Under the pieces are notes generated by a model that worked only from the letters and a program-made list of their open reading frames with translations, did not search any database and was not told the DNA's origin. A DNA stretch of 64,000 bases from Desulfoluna limicola. GTDB lineage: Bacteria; Desulfobacterota; Desulfobacteria; Desulfobacterales; Desulfolunaceae. Position numbers and translations under genes: made by a program. Shown in pieces: positions 35,501-44,145 of this stretch; position 1 is the stretch's first letter, and each line of letters opens with the position of its first letter. The stretch is from NCBI RefSeq assembly GCF_021654575.1, contig NZ_AP024488.1, forward strand, positions 3,991,501-4,055,500. Reading direction: 5' to 3'.

Positions 35501-35832
35501 CTCATGATGTGGCCGGAGAGTACAACGACCGTTATTTTTTAAACACCCTGGGCAAAGCGGCGACGTGTTGGAGCACCATCATCAAAGAAAACGGGGACTG
35601 TATCAGGGAGGACCTTGACCTCATCGAACGCACTGTTCACCGAGGCGCAGGCACCCCTGAAATGATGAAAAATCTACTTGATATCCATGCGGCATCAGGA
35701 GACACCCGAAAAATCCAACACCTCACCCATGTTTATCAGGACGCCCTCCTCAGGGCCGGGTATACCAGAGAGGAGATGGAAGAGGAAATTGAAGGGCTGT
35801 GGGCTCACGAAAGTAAGTATTTAGCAAATTAA
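32563..35832 (+). CDS. MalT-like ATPase regulator with winged-helix/BTAD C-terminus
   Basis: A 1089-residue signal-transduction ATPase. Walker A AQAGQGKTT is at residues 43-51, followed by LYIVFDDIHLI as Walker B and a SRHRIP sensor: the STAND/MalT pattern. The middle ~500 residues are helical TPR-like repeats. The last ~260 residues differ from MalT: instead of a LuxR helix-turn-helix they show a winged-helix region (LTTLG-type start, FDMFWPESNEEKALKALNVMFFRLRKK). A BTAD-type domain follows (HCRIDAHEFQA, then SLWKGSFLKSIDAHDV and VYQDALLRAGYTREE). It probably activates transcription when a ligand triggers ATP-dependent assembly. GTG 32563 has a GGGGGG run 4 bases ahead. It is a single gene and the target is unknown. 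The closest relatives are SARP-like STAND regulators. Confidence 0.82.
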   Translation: MALISDTVAVPGLTKKHYYIRSTVLHTISLRSFEKNRSVLIEAQAGQGKTTLARQYLAHVSSPGVWYPLSPDDNDAVVLIDRLYSLLRQSVKGFSSRLIATMLAKGEITYKSMGKYARILLADVKKALKEDLYIVFDDIHLIETSPAPLKFLEAFVSEPPHNLHFILISRHRIPRQVRAAFQSSRCVYLDTKALAFSKKEARELIHGVMEIPLSRRQLNQLYETTGGWIMGLRSTCIALQTNGTSTTALGQQLQGNAELDFQYFAEEVYPWMEPVVTAPVLKLALLDDIPLRLAEQVCEDEKVSEKLTYLCRNNFFLSQVGNHEETFAFHHLFRDFLRGKCRQQFRGEEIADFLNRASHWYAEENQLEKALSCLLRANNHDGMEALMERRGMESYRLGHLYCIHLILKQIPPPAIESRCWLSFFLGLLSIELEPTSAIHYLNVSRNLFASRGNPQGELLATAELCFNHIYIDGQLDSGKALFPRASELFKRLGESLDPFYKARTASALATANFYYFGDTDTAEAYSALVKETARAHDMRNILAESHATSCFNHMGRGRFTLSAEEIDALHPCFADPRVNDSTKFIGRVAQLNQLEITGDFFNYAYMKSIAQQLTGTELIQNSVLQGFTTVWDTCQSLADGDTDRALQLIHGALVRDEASQSPHLRSQFYHYQAFIYGVTQNAPKAIEAASRSIELRQMAQAPYFTTLQAMILGAMYVQLNMPDQAEEFLAKALEGSNALKETFIRCGALSHRSFMHLQCGNKDAALRDTRELLTLMQKERYTHFDSWMPRVMLPVLRFAHQHGVSPQFVRKLASMRLNVSFDEEHTPLPILAVTTLGKFTLKIGDSVILDGTHLSQNEQRLLSAIICAPAMSISIHEAFDMFWPESNEEKALKALNVMFFRLRKKISPPPEAPAFEFQDYLQHKNKQLFLTHCRIDAHEFQASVTRGLTQFKQRQPWQASNSFRYALSLWKGSFLKSIDAHDVAGEYNDRYFLNTLGKAATCWSTIIKENGDCIREDLDLIERTVHRGAGTPEMMKNLLDIHAASGDTRKIQHLTHVYQDALLRAGYTREEMEEEIEGLWAHESKYLAN

Positions 35833-36045
35833 GAAGCAGCAAAAACCAGCGCACAAGAGTCCAATATAGATAGCAATACAACTCCCGGCACCCCACATCC
35901 GCCCTGCACACGTCGCAACCTGTAATAAAAATGTAGCCCCTTTTTTATTAAGGTGCGGGTGGTTTGGTGACCAAGAGTGCCTCATTCAGGTACAGCGAAG
36001 TAAAAATTCCTGCACAAAAAAACAGTTCACCGTTGTTATATGGTG

Positions 36046-36196
36046 TATAGGGCCGAACTCGGACTGATCGGTATTGCCTTGTGAGGACTCACCTGGGGGG
36101 GAGAGTTCTCCGGTGGGCGACTGCATTGGTTCAGGACTTCGATGCCCTGCACACAAAAGCCCCACCCTTCAGCAATGGAAGGTGGGGCTTTTTTTT
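36046..36196 (+). ncRNA. Candidate small RNA or long 3' end
   Basis: About 150 bases from AGGGC near 36049 to a strong terminator. AGGGC can pair with GCCCT at 36143, enclosing a CACC...GGTG stem and an inner GAGAGTTCTCC hairpin. I do not recognise a known family: it is not 4.5S RNA, tmRNA or RNase P. The upstream promoter is poor (TTCACC and TATAGG only 14 apart). It could therefore be the end of the regulator mRNA, which stops at 35832. The 35833-36045 part of the gap shows nothing. Confidence 0.4.
36157..36196 (+). terminator. Strong intrinsic terminator
   Basis: AAAAGCCCCACCCTTC pairs with GGAAGGTGGGGCTTTT around AGCAAT, followed by a run of eight or more T. It is the best plus-strand terminator of the region. 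Confidence 0.9.
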
Positions 36197-36205
36197 ATGC
36201 TCCCC

Positions 36206-36289
36206 GCAAATGCCCTCGGCCTGTGAAACGAGACTCGAAAGCATTCTCCCCCCCCCTTTTCCAAAGGGGCTCGCCTTGCCGCCGGAGGC
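36206..36289. repeat. Family A remnant before the pbpC 3' end
   Basis: GCCCTCGGCCTG, ACGAGACTCGAAAGC, then a decayed AAGGGG stretch and an intact GCCGCCGGAGGC at 36278-36289. It ends 30 bp from the pbpC stop codon. Confidence 0.55.
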
Positions 36290-36319
36290 TGCTTTACATC
36301 TCTTGCCCGCCTGCTCGCC

Positions 36320-38671
36320 TCACAGGACATCCACATGGATTTTGTCCACAGCACCGCTTTGATCCACCACCAGAATCTGATAGGCCCCCGGGTATTCGGG
36401 GTGAAACGTAAAGACCTCTCCCTGAACGGCCAGGGTTGAGTTTTCGAACCAATACCAGGGCCCGTTGCCACCCAGGACCCGAAGTTTAAAAGCGGGGTAG
36501 CCTCGCTCAGGGTCCTTTTTCATCACCACCTCATGATCACCTAACCCCTCGATACGGACAGACTCTTCGAGAACAAGTGCCCCTTTGCCCGCGCACTCCG
36601 GAACAGGGGGGGGAATCATCATGCGACGCCTTTGGGCCGGGGGAAGCCAGCTCTCAAGCTCCACGGGCCAGAGAGTGAGACGCGTCCAAGCGGCAGCCCT
36701 GACCTGGCAGCCGCTTGGAACGCGATAGCGCCCATCCGGCGTCGTGGCGATGGCAAGGTGCGTCACAGCTGGGCCCTGGGCATCTCGCGTGGATGTGAGG
36801 GTCGGGGGCGCGGTTTCATCCAGGAGCCATGCGACTCGAGGCTGATCGCAAAACTCTCCGGTGGAAAGTGCCGCCCCCTCCGGCCAGCAGATCTTTGCCT
36901 CGGAGACAGAGTCAGGCCGTGGAATAAGGCTCGTGTGCGGGGGAAGCTGCTGAAAGGCGAGTTCCAGAAGCGGGGTTGCCGTCTGGGCACCGTAATGCCC
37001 CGGGACAGGGGTCCCGTCCGGCCGCCCCACCCACACCCCCACGGTGTACTCCTGGTCCACACCAAGGGCCCAGGCATCCCTGAATCCGTAACTGGTGCCG
37101 GTTTTAACCGCAAAGGTTGCCCCTGAGCGCCTCAGTTGCGCATCCCGCGCCGGAATGAGCATCTCCTGAATGATCCAGGCGGCACCTTCCGAAAGAAGGG
37201 GGGCCTCTTCCATGGCGGCATCGCGGGTAAGACGCGGCGTCACGGTTCTGCCGCCTCTGCCAAGGCTTGAAAACGCCAAAACAAGGTCCTCCAGGGAGGT
37301 AGAAAATCCCCCCAGGGCCATGGAGAGGTTGGGAGTGGCCCCCGGCGGAAGCTTGATATGAAAGCCGCTGTTGACCATTCCGGCGTAAAAAAACCGGGGC
37401 CCCACATGGTCCATGAGCTGCACCGCAGGAAGGTTCAGGGAGTGGGCAAGGGCGGAGGCACTGCTCACCGGCCCACTGAAACTGCGGTGAAAGTTCACCG
37501 GCTGATAGTCCCCAAACTGAATGGGGACGTCCATCAACAGGCTCTGGGAGCAGATCAGCCCCTCATCCAGGGCCATACCGTAAATAAAGGGCTTGACGGT
37601 GGAGCCGGGGGACCGGAGGGCCCGGACCATGTCCACGCTGCCGAAGCGCTCCGTGTTCAGAAAATCAGCGGACCCAACATACGCCTTGACGGCACCCGTG
37701 GCGTTCTCCATGGCCATGACGCTGATGGAGACGTGGGGGGGGAGCCCTGATGCGTAATCACGGACCAGCTGCTCCATGGACGCTTGCAGGGAAAAGTCGA
37801 TGAAGGTCTCCACGCGGATGGTTTCCCTGGGCAAGCCCTGATGAAGTCGCCGCGCGAGCAAGGGGGCTGTCATGCTCACCTCCACAGGCCACGCAACCAC
37901 CCTCTCCTGCTTGGCCTCTGCCACCTCCCTCTCACTCCAGAGACCGAAGGTTTTTAGTCGGTCAAGGCACTTGTTCCGGGCGCGCTCAGCGCGGCCGGGA
38001 AACCGGTCCGGCCGAAACCGGCTGGGGGACTGGGGCATCACCGCCAGCAGGGCGGCCTGTGCGTGGGTGAGCTCTTCGGCGCCGTGATCAAAATAAGCAA
38101 AACAGGCCGCCTGAACCCCTTCAAAGGTTCCACCGAACGGGGCGTGGTTCAGGTAGTAGGTGAGGATCTCCCCTTTGTCGTAATGCCACTCCAGCTGAAG
38201 GGCGGCAACCATCTGCCTCAGTTTCCCCCAGACAGTTCTCGGCACTGGCCGACGCAACCGGGCCACCTGCATGGTCAGGGTAGACCCTCCGGAGATGATG
38301 CGCCCGCTTGTCCCCCACTGCCAGACCGCACGGACCATGGAAAAAGGATTTACCCCCGGATGGTCATAAAACCAACGGTCTTCGTACCCCAGAAGGGCCT
38401 CGATGTAGAGAGGCGACACCTGATCCAGGGTCACGGGGTAACGCCAGATCCCCTTTTCATCTGAAAAGGCACGCAGGGGAATCCCCCCGTCGGCAAGAAC
38501 AATCCGGGTGCGGGTCCTCGGGGTAAGGTCCATGGGCGACAACCAGTCCAGCACCAAAAACCCTACAAACAAAAAGGCCACACACAAAACAAGACAACGA
38601 AAAGCCCTGGGGATTCTCTTCCCCAGGGCCTTTATTTTCGTTGCAGCCAAAATGACGGCATCACCATCCAC
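36320..38671 (-). CDS. pbpC: Penicillin-binding protein 1C
   Basis: A 783-residue periplasmic peptidoglycan synthase (E. coli PbpC: 770). An N-terminal membrane anchor (about 22-40) is followed by the glycosyltransferase motifs EDRWFYDHPG and GGSTLTMQVARL, with the downstream RPVPRTVWGKLRQ. The transpeptidase has SPGSTVKPF (SxxK), HSLN (SxN) and KTGTS, and the BiPBP_C-type domain ends the protein. I start at GTG 38671, which has GAGGT 10 bases ahead. The open frame continues to 38827, but that stretch is encoded by a family A repeat. A perfect 9-bp hairpin in the first codons is listed separately. It follows the alpha-2-macroglobulin gene, its usual partner. Confidence 0.92.
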   Translation of the reverse strand: MDGDAVILAATKIKALGKRIPRAFRCLVLCVAFLFVGFLVLDWLSPMDLTPRTRTRIVLADGGIPLRAFSDEKGIWRYPVTLDQVSPLYIEALLGYEDRWFYDHPGVNPFSMVRAVWQWGTSGRIISGGSTLTMQVARLRRPVPRTVWGKLRQMVAALQLEWHYDKGEILTYYLNHAPFGGTFEGVQAACFAYFDHGAEELTHAQAALLAVMPQSPSRFRPDRFPGRAERARNKCLDRLKTFGLWSEREVAEAKQERVVAWPVEVSMTAPLLARRLHQGLPRETIRVETFIDFSLQASMEQLVRDYASGLPPHVSISVMAMENATGAVKAYVGSADFLNTERFGSVDMVRALRSPGSTVKPFIYGMALDEGLICSQSLLMDVPIQFGDYQPVNFHRSFSGPVSSASALAHSLNLPAVQLMDHVGPRFFYAGMVNSGFHIKLPPGATPNLSMALGGFSTSLEDLVLAFSSLGRGGRTVTPRLTRDAAMEEAPLLSEGAAWIIQEMLIPARDAQLRRSGATFAVKTGTSYGFRDAWALGVDQEYTVGVWVGRPDGTPVPGHYGAQTATPLLELAFQQLPPHTSLIPRPDSVSEAKICWPEGAALSTGEFCDQPRVAWLLDETAPPTLTSTRDAQGPAVTHLAIATTPDGRYRVPSGCQVRAAAWTRLTLWPVELESWLPPAQRRRMMIPPPVPECAGKGALVLEESVRIEGLGDHEVVMKKDPERGYPAFKLRVLGGNGPWYWFENSTLAVQGEVFTFHPEYPGAYQILVVDQSGAVDKIHVDVL
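38605..38628. promoter_or_regulatory. Perfect hairpin in the first codons of pbpC
   Basis: CCCTGGGGA and TCCCCAGGG pair perfectly around a 6-base loop (TTCTCT), about 40-67 bases into the pbpC reading frame. It encodes residues near KALGKRIPRA. Hairpins here can slow early translation; terminator-like T-runs are absent on the coding strand. Confidence 0.4.
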
Positions 38672-38713
38672 AGAGTAAAACACCTCGATTAAAAATGAAT
38701 AAGAACCAAACAC

Positions 38714-38915
38714 GCCTCCGGCGGCCAGGGGATAATCCCCTGGACCCCAGGTTTGCGAATGCGATTCGACCATCGCCACGCCGGCTTTGTCGCGTCGGCA
38801 TTCGCGCTGAGCTTGAGGGCATGCCAAGCGGCATCATCAGCCGGGGAAGACGATTCAAAAATCCATCGCCTGAAAACACCACAAGCGCACCCCGTCAGCG
38901 AATGCAATCGACCTG
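38714..38915. repeat. Family A element split by other sequence
   Basis: The left part (38714-38775) has GCCTCCGGCGGC, hairpin CCAGGGGATAATCCCCTGG and GCGAATGCGATTCGAC. The right part (38885-38915) has CCCGTCAGCGAATGC and ATCGACCTGA, the normal other end. About 110 bases between them do not match other copies, so the element appears interrupted. Confidence 0.6.
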
Positions 38916-39002
38916 ATGCACGGTGGATAATATCGATACCACCAAACCCAAGCCCTATGGAGCATGTAAGCATCGTTATTAACCCGGCGGTTAAATGCAT
39001 CA

Positions 39003-39045
39003 ATGTCGAGGGGCAACCCGCTTTCGAGGTGTTTTTCGCGACAAT
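39003..39045. repeat. Family A fragment
   Basis: TCGAGGGGCAACCCGCTTTCGAGGTG resembles the GCAACCTGCTTTCAAGGTGG segment of other copies but stops before the 12-bp end; I show only these cores. The rest of 38916-39169 has nothing else. Confidence 0.4.
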
Positions 39046-39169
39046 GGATTCCCCCCACCCAACCGCCGGAATCAGGCCGATGAAACTCAAACTGAGTCAT
39101 GGGACCGTTTGAATTCTCATGAAGCATAAAACCGGTATCTCCTGCGTATGCGGTTGCCCCACGTCAACC

Positions 39170-39261
39170 TTCGCGCGAATGCCCCGAAAGCCATGGCATG
39201 ACGACAACGTTCACGCATTCGCCACAGGGTTTCAAGGTGCCCCCACCTTGCCGCCGGAGGC
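39170..39261. repeat. Family A element, GGGTTTCAAGGTG subtype
   Basis: CGCGAATGCC, a short middle, CACGCATTCGCC, then CAGGGTTTCAAGGTGCCCC and GCCGCCGGAGGC (39250-39261). The same subtype is at 54942, 57003 and, inverted, at 51371 and 59792. It ends 15 bp from the alpha-2-macroglobulin stop. Confidence 0.8.
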
Positions 39262-39276
39262 ACGCTTTTGGCCCCG

Positions 39277-42200
39277 TTACTCCGTCACCGTCATGGTCTC
39301 CATGGTTGCGCCGATGGCGTGGCGGTAGGGTCGGTACATGTCTTCCACATAGCTACCAGGCATGCGGTAGGTACCGGGGGTCACGGCGCGCACCAGGTAG
39401 AAGAGGGTCACAGGGCGATGTTTTCTTACGGAGATGGCTGCCACGTAGCGGTCATCCCGAAACTCTTCATGCTTGATGGCACCTTTGTCCCAAAGCGTTC
39501 CGATGGCTTTTCCATCAAGGCGAATCTCGTCCAGATGGATACTGGAGAGCCCGAGATTCTGGTTCTCGATCTCCAGGCCTGCGGGGAGCAGATCCACCAC
39601 CAACCCGTCCGGGGTGCGCTTTGAGCTGGCCACCTCGAGCTTCACCACGGCCAGGTCGCCTGATTTCATGGTGGCCACGGAGGTTGGGTTGCCGTCGATA
39701 TCAAAGAACTGCCGGGTAATGATCATCCCGTTTTCCACAGGATCCGGGGCATTTTTCCGGTCCCCCACCAGGCTGATGTTGGCGTAGAGATCTTCGTCCC
39801 CTGCCTCGATGGCGTCAAGGCCCTCGAAGGTGGATAGATCAAACAGGGAGTTGAAGGGCGCCTTTCGGGAAAGGGCCTGGGCACCGCTCGTTGTGATCAG
39901 GTTGGCGTTCCAGGTGTCGCTTCCACGCTCATAAAGCATGGCGGCGGTTCGAAAGAGGCTGATACGCTCCTGGGTGCTGAGCCAGTTTCGATCCTTCATG
40001 CCGTCGGCCAGCTCCTGGATCAGGGCGCTGTTCCCGTCAAAACCGTGGGTCAACGAAAGTTCCGCGATGCGCGCGAGATCCCGCACCGAGGAGCCGTACT
40101 CTCCGTAGTAGGAGTGGCGGGGCCGAGTCCGTTCTGCCATGGCTTTTTTATGGGCCTTCTCTGCATGCTTTGCATCCCCGCTCAATTTAAAGGCAGCGGA
40201 AAGGTACATCCAGCTGAGACCGTCATCCCCGGTCTTCCCGTCATACCGTGAGTAGAGGCGACGCAGGTCACTCAATCGCGCCGTGCCGTTTTGAGCAAGG
40301 ACGTACCCCGCATAGCTTCGGTAGGCGAAGCTGTAGTGGGCCGGGTCATCACTCCAGTGGGAGTCGCTGGAGCCCGTGCTGCCCTTCAGATACTTGTTCA
40401 ATCGCTTGTCAGCCCGCTTGAGGGCGCTGGAATCAACGGCTGCGCCCATCTTTCGTGCGTCATGCAGAAAGGCGGTGGCATAGACCGTCAACCACCGGTC
40501 TTCCCGGCTGTCCGAAGACCACAACCCGAAGCTGCCGTTGGACTTCTGGCGGTTCAACACCAGCCCCAGGGCTTTCTCCACCTGGGCCATGCGGAAGTCT
40601 TCGTCGTAAGATTGGCCGAACTGCGCCTCCACCCGGGACGACAGCCCCAGCGTCGAGAGCATCTCCGGGGAAACAAGCACCCAAGGGTACCCGGAGCTGG
40701 TGGACTGCTCCAGGCATCCGTAGGGGTAGTGAAGCAGGTACTCAAAGTGACCGGCAAAATCGATGGGAGGCCGGCTTGAAAGGTTCATCTGCAGACGCAC
40801 GCTGGAGGGAACCAGGTCATCGGTTTTCAGCTCCGGAGTCCACCGGGAGCCCGCCTCGATGGTGCTTACGGCCTTCCGGGTCACCGACGGATAGGGAGAT
40901 CGCACGCCCAGGCGCCAGGTCCGGGTGATGTCAATGGCGTTGTCGGGTGCCTCTCCGGCTCCCGTGAGGTGCATGGTGACCACCCCCTGGCCCGAGCTTT
41001 TCTCCGCACGCAAAGGGAACCTCAAGGTCAGTTTCTCTTTGTCCTCAAGGGAGAAGGCCTTCTCCTCCGAGAGCACCGAAAACGCCCCGGACATGGTGAC
41101 GTCAAGGGTGAGGTCCTGGACCATGCCGCTCATGTTTCGCAGGTCAAGGGCCAGGGTCGACTCGTCCCCCATGGCCAGGAATCGGGGCATGGCAACCTGG
41201 GTGACGATCTTGTCCGCCACCTTGGTGTCGGCATCTGCGTTGCCGAACTGCTCGTCGGCAAAGGCCATCACCATCCAGCGAAGTTGCCCGTTAAAATCGG
41301 GAAGGTCAAAACTTGCGGTGACATGTCCCGTCTCGTCCACGCTCATGGGCTCCGAGAAAAAAGAGACCATGCGCACATCAGACTTGGGTTTGTCGCCCCC
41401 CCGAGCCAGCTCCGCATCGGATTCGGCAAAGCCACCCCCGAATCGCTGCCGGGCGGTTTGGGGGCCGATGTTGTCGATGATCTGGCCGTAGTTGTCAAAA
41501 AGATCGATGGTATAGCGGCGGGGTCCGAAGAGGTAGGCTTCCGCGTCCGGGGTGGCAAACCGAGTGATGTTCAGAATCCCCACATCCACCAGGGCCACCA
41601 CCACACGGGTGTTGGCAGGAAGCGGGGCAGCACCTGAAGAGACGGTGATATCGGCTGTCACGGTTTTGTTGGGCTCGATGCGCTCCGGGGCATCCACAGA
41701 GACATCCAGGCGTGTGCCCTCACGCTTAAGGGGCAGGTGAACCATGCCAAAGGCCCGTGAGGGAACCGGGGTCTCTGTCATGTCGCCGGGGCGGATGACC
41801 ATCACCGAGGCATACAGGTCATGACGGTTCCAGGACGCCTCGGTGGGAATCTCCACCGCGGTGCCCTCGGAAGCCACCTCCACGTAACGGGTAAAACAGA
41901 CACCTTCAGAGCTCTCCACGGTCACAAGGGCCAGCCCCCCCTGGGGCGGATTGATGCGAAGCCTGGCGGTCTCTCCGGGTGTGTAAGAGGTCTTTTCAAA
42001 GCCCAGGCTTACCTGATCCGGCTTCTGGGAGCTTCCGGTCCCTGCATTGCCCCACCAGGACCAGGAGGTCTGGAACTCAAAGGCAGATTGGGTGGTCCCG
42101 TCACTCACCTCCACCCGATACCGTCCCCAGCTCAGGGGAAGGCCAAGGAGGGTTGTCTCCCCCTGTCCGGTGGCAAGGGTTTTAGAAAAAACAGTCACGG

Positions 42201-44145
42201 GGCTCTCGTTCCACGCCCAATGCCAGCCGCGGCTGTCGCTATGGCGCCAGTACCAGTCCCTGTCCTGGCGAATAAGTTTCACCTGAAGGTCTTTGCTCGC
42301 CAGCCAGTTGCCTTCACGATCCGCACACCCGACCTTGATGTCCACGGTGGTGTTGGAGTCCGGCTTGCCCTTGAACTGGGGTTCAATTCCCAGGAACCGC
42401 TCTCCATTCAGCAGGGTCAGTCGGGACGATCGGGTCACGGGTCGCCCCCCCGTCTCATAGACACTGGCGTTGACCCGAAGCTGAACCGGGGACGTCATGG
42501 GGGCCCACCGGTTGGGCATCACAAGAGTCCCGGCCCCCTCTTTGGACAACTTGATCTCAGAGAAATCACGACGCGTTGTCGCCATCCTCTCTTTGGCGTC
42601 ACCAAAATAGAATGTGGGGAGCCCCTCAAAGGGGTGGGAATCCACAGTGGCCGTGACAAAGCCATCCACCTTGTTCCCCGAGGCAGGGGCCCCGTAGAGG
42701 TAGTTGGACGTCACGGGTACGCTCACCTTCTCCGGTGAGGCAAGAACCCGCTTGGAGTCGACCTCACCGTCAAACAGGGTCAGGTCGAGGCGCTCGGGGA
42801 GGAACTCTTCCACTTTGACGTGATAGGAGAGGGTGCTCGCGTCGGCAAAGGAGAGCTTCAAGGTGTAGCGCCCTGTCTGGCTGCCGTCTGACGTTTTGTA
42901 GGAGAACGTGTAAAACCCGGTCTCTGCAGGTTGAAGCTGGCCAGAGGAGACCCGGCTGCCGTCGGGTTTGTAAAGGGTGTATGCCAGGGGCAGGCCGGGG
43001 GGGAGCTTTCCATCAAAATCCCGAACAAGCATATTGACGGTGATGGTCTCCTTGGGCCGGTACAGGTCCCGCGGCCCCCAGGCATAAATCTGGTATTCGC
43101 TGTGACTGGTCACCGCGTTTTTCAGGCCGGAGAGGTCCAGGGCGTTTCGGTTCAAGGCCAGAACGGAGAACTGATCCCCGGAGGTGGCGATAAGGTGGTG
43201 CTGACCATCTTTGACCCGAAAGGAGACCCGCCCCAGCTCGTCAGACTCACCGGTATCCACCACCTGGCCCTTCCTGTCGGTGATGTCCACCCGGACCCCC
43301 TCCATGGGCTTTCCTGTGGCGATGCTCTGGGTGTAGACATCAAAGGATGTCTCGTAGCGACGAAGGTGAACACCGATATCGGTCTGCATGAAAAACGCGT
43401 GTTCGTACCTGTACTGATACGTGCCCGGCTGGAACATCACCGCCACATAGGCCCCCGGAACATTCAGGGTCTTAATCTCGGTGAGATCGATGTTGTAGTC
43501 GGTGCGCTGGTTTTCCCTGGGGTTCAATGCGAAGCGGCCTGTGTGGACCAGCTCGCCATACTCCTTCAGGTTCTCCAGGTTGTAATAGGTGTCCGTTCCG
43601 TTCTTGCGGAGCTCACTGATCATGCCCGGGATTTTTGCATCATAGATGCGGAAGAAGTCAATGGTGACCTCATCCACATTCAGGGTGGTGACAGGCAGGT
43701 GCCGGGGGCTGGAGCTGCTTATGATGTGGCCGCTTGAGGTAAAGGCCACGGAGGGTTTCAGGCTGTTGGTCTTGACCTTCTTGCTTTCCGGGAATTTCAG
43801 CTTCTGCCCGTTGATGTCCCGAACGGAGTTGGAGACCCTTACCTGGTACTCCGTTGCCGGCTCCACAAAGGGAAAGATCACCTTGGTGCGGTCTTCACTG
43901 GTGACCCAGTGATCAGAGCTGCCACCGGACAACGTCACATGGCGATCTTCCAGGTGCTCTTTGTCTACGGGGGCTGTGAAACTGATGGCGACGGCCGGCG
44001 CATTTTCATACAGCACCTCCTTGATGGACGCCACCTCGAAATGTGCACCGCTGTAATCGTTTTTCGCCTTCTCCAGGTCAAAGGCAAAAGCGGTATTGAT
44101 CATCAGCATAAAGCTGACAACCAGGATCAGACTGGCTCGAAGCAT
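39277..44145 (-). CDS. Alpha-2-macroglobulin family protein
   Basis: A 1622-residue periplasmic protease trap. A signal peptide (LRASLILVVSF to TAFA) is followed by macroglobulin-like beta domains, then the intact thioester motif GCLEQ (in YPYGCLEQSTS) and the complement-like helical TED. A C-terminal receptor-like domain closes it. It would trap proteases entering the periplasm by covalent linkage. Unlike E. coli YfhM there is no cysteine lipobox after the signal, so it is predicted to be soluble. Start: ATG 44145 has GGAG 8 bases ahead; the frame extends to 44169 with no site. It lies upstream of pbpC in the same direction, the usual pairing, although 605 bases of repeats separate them. Confidence 0.92.
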   Translation of the reverse strand: MLRASLILVVSFMLMINTAFAFDLEKAKNDYSGAHFEVASIKEVLYENAPAVAISFTAPVDKEHLEDRHVTLSGGSSDHWVTSEDRTKVIFPFVEPATEYQVRVSNSVRDINGQKLKFPESKKVKTNSLKPSVAFTSSGHIISSSSPRHLPVTTLNVDEVTIDFFRIYDAKIPGMISELRKNGTDTYYNLENLKEYGELVHTGRFALNPRENQRTDYNIDLTEIKTLNVPGAYVAVMFQPGTYQYRYEHAFFMQTDIGVHLRRYETSFDVYTQSIATGKPMEGVRVDITDRKGQVVDTGESDELGRVSFRVKDGQHHLIATSGDQFSVLALNRNALDLSGLKNAVTSHSEYQIYAWGPRDLYRPKETITVNMLVRDFDGKLPPGLPLAYTLYKPDGSRVSSGQLQPAETGFYTFSYKTSDGSQTGRYTLKLSFADASTLSYHVKVEEFLPERLDLTLFDGEVDSKRVLASPEKVSVPVTSNYLYGAPASGNKVDGFVTATVDSHPFEGLPTFYFGDAKERMATTRRDFSEIKLSKEGAGTLVMPNRWAPMTSPVQLRVNASVYETGGRPVTRSSRLTLLNGERFLGIEPQFKGKPDSNTTVDIKVGCADREGNWLASKDLQVKLIRQDRDWYWRHSDSRGWHWAWNESPVTVFSKTLATGQGETTLLGLPLSWGRYRVEVSDGTTQSAFEFQTSWSWWGNAGTGSSQKPDQVSLGFEKTSYTPGETARLRINPPQGGLALVTVESSEGVCFTRYVEVASEGTAVEIPTEASWNRHDLYASVMVIRPGDMTETPVPSRAFGMVHLPLKREGTRLDVSVDAPERIEPNKTVTADITVSSGAAPLPANTRVVVALVDVGILNITRFATPDAEAYLFGPRRYTIDLFDNYGQIIDNIGPQTARQRFGGGFAESDAELARGGDKPKSDVRMVSFFSEPMSVDETGHVTASFDLPDFNGQLRWMVMAFADEQFGNADADTKVADKIVTQVAMPRFLAMGDESTLALDLRNMSGMVQDLTLDVTMSGAFSVLSEEKAFSLEDKEKLTLRFPLRAEKSSGQGVVTMHLTGAGEAPDNAIDITRTWRLGVRSPYPSVTRKAVSTIEAGSRWTPELKTDDLVPSSVRLQMNLSSRPPIDFAGHFEYLLHYPYGCLEQSTSSGYPWVLVSPEMLSTLGLSSRVEAQFGQSYDEDFRMAQVEKALGLVLNRQKSNGSFGLWSSDSREDRWLTVYATAFLHDARKMGAAVDSSALKRADKRLNKYLKGSTGSSDSHWSDDPAHYSFAYRSYAGYVLAQNGTARLSDLRRLYSRYDGKTGDDGLSWMYLSAAFKLSGDAKHAEKAHKKAMAERTRPRHSYYGEYGSSVRDLARIAELSLTHGFDGNSALIQELADGMKDRNWLSTQERISLFRTAAMLYERGSDTWNANLITTSGAQALSRKAPFNSLFDLSTFEGLDAIEAGDEDLYANISLVGDRKNAPDPVENGMIITRQFFDIDGNPTSVATMKSGDLAVVKLEVASSKRTPDGLVVDLLPAGLEIENQNLGLSSIHLDEIRLDGKAIGTLWDKGAIKHEEFRDDRYVAAISVRKHRPVTLFYLVRAVTPGTYRMPGSYVEDMYRPYRHAIGATMETMTVTE

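Noticed and set aside
36046..36196. Assignment of the candidate RNA as 6S, 4.5S, tmRNA or RNase P RNA
   Set aside because: None of the conserved motifs of those RNAs is visible in the sequence.
38672..38827. A 52-residue N-terminal extension of PBP1C
   Set aside because: It is encoded by a family A repeat and replaces a normal membrane anchor start.
40925..42738. Several plus-strand frames opposite the alpha-2-macroglobulin gene
   Set aside because: They are out of phase shadows with no motifs, whereas the minus-strand gene has the thioester and all domains.
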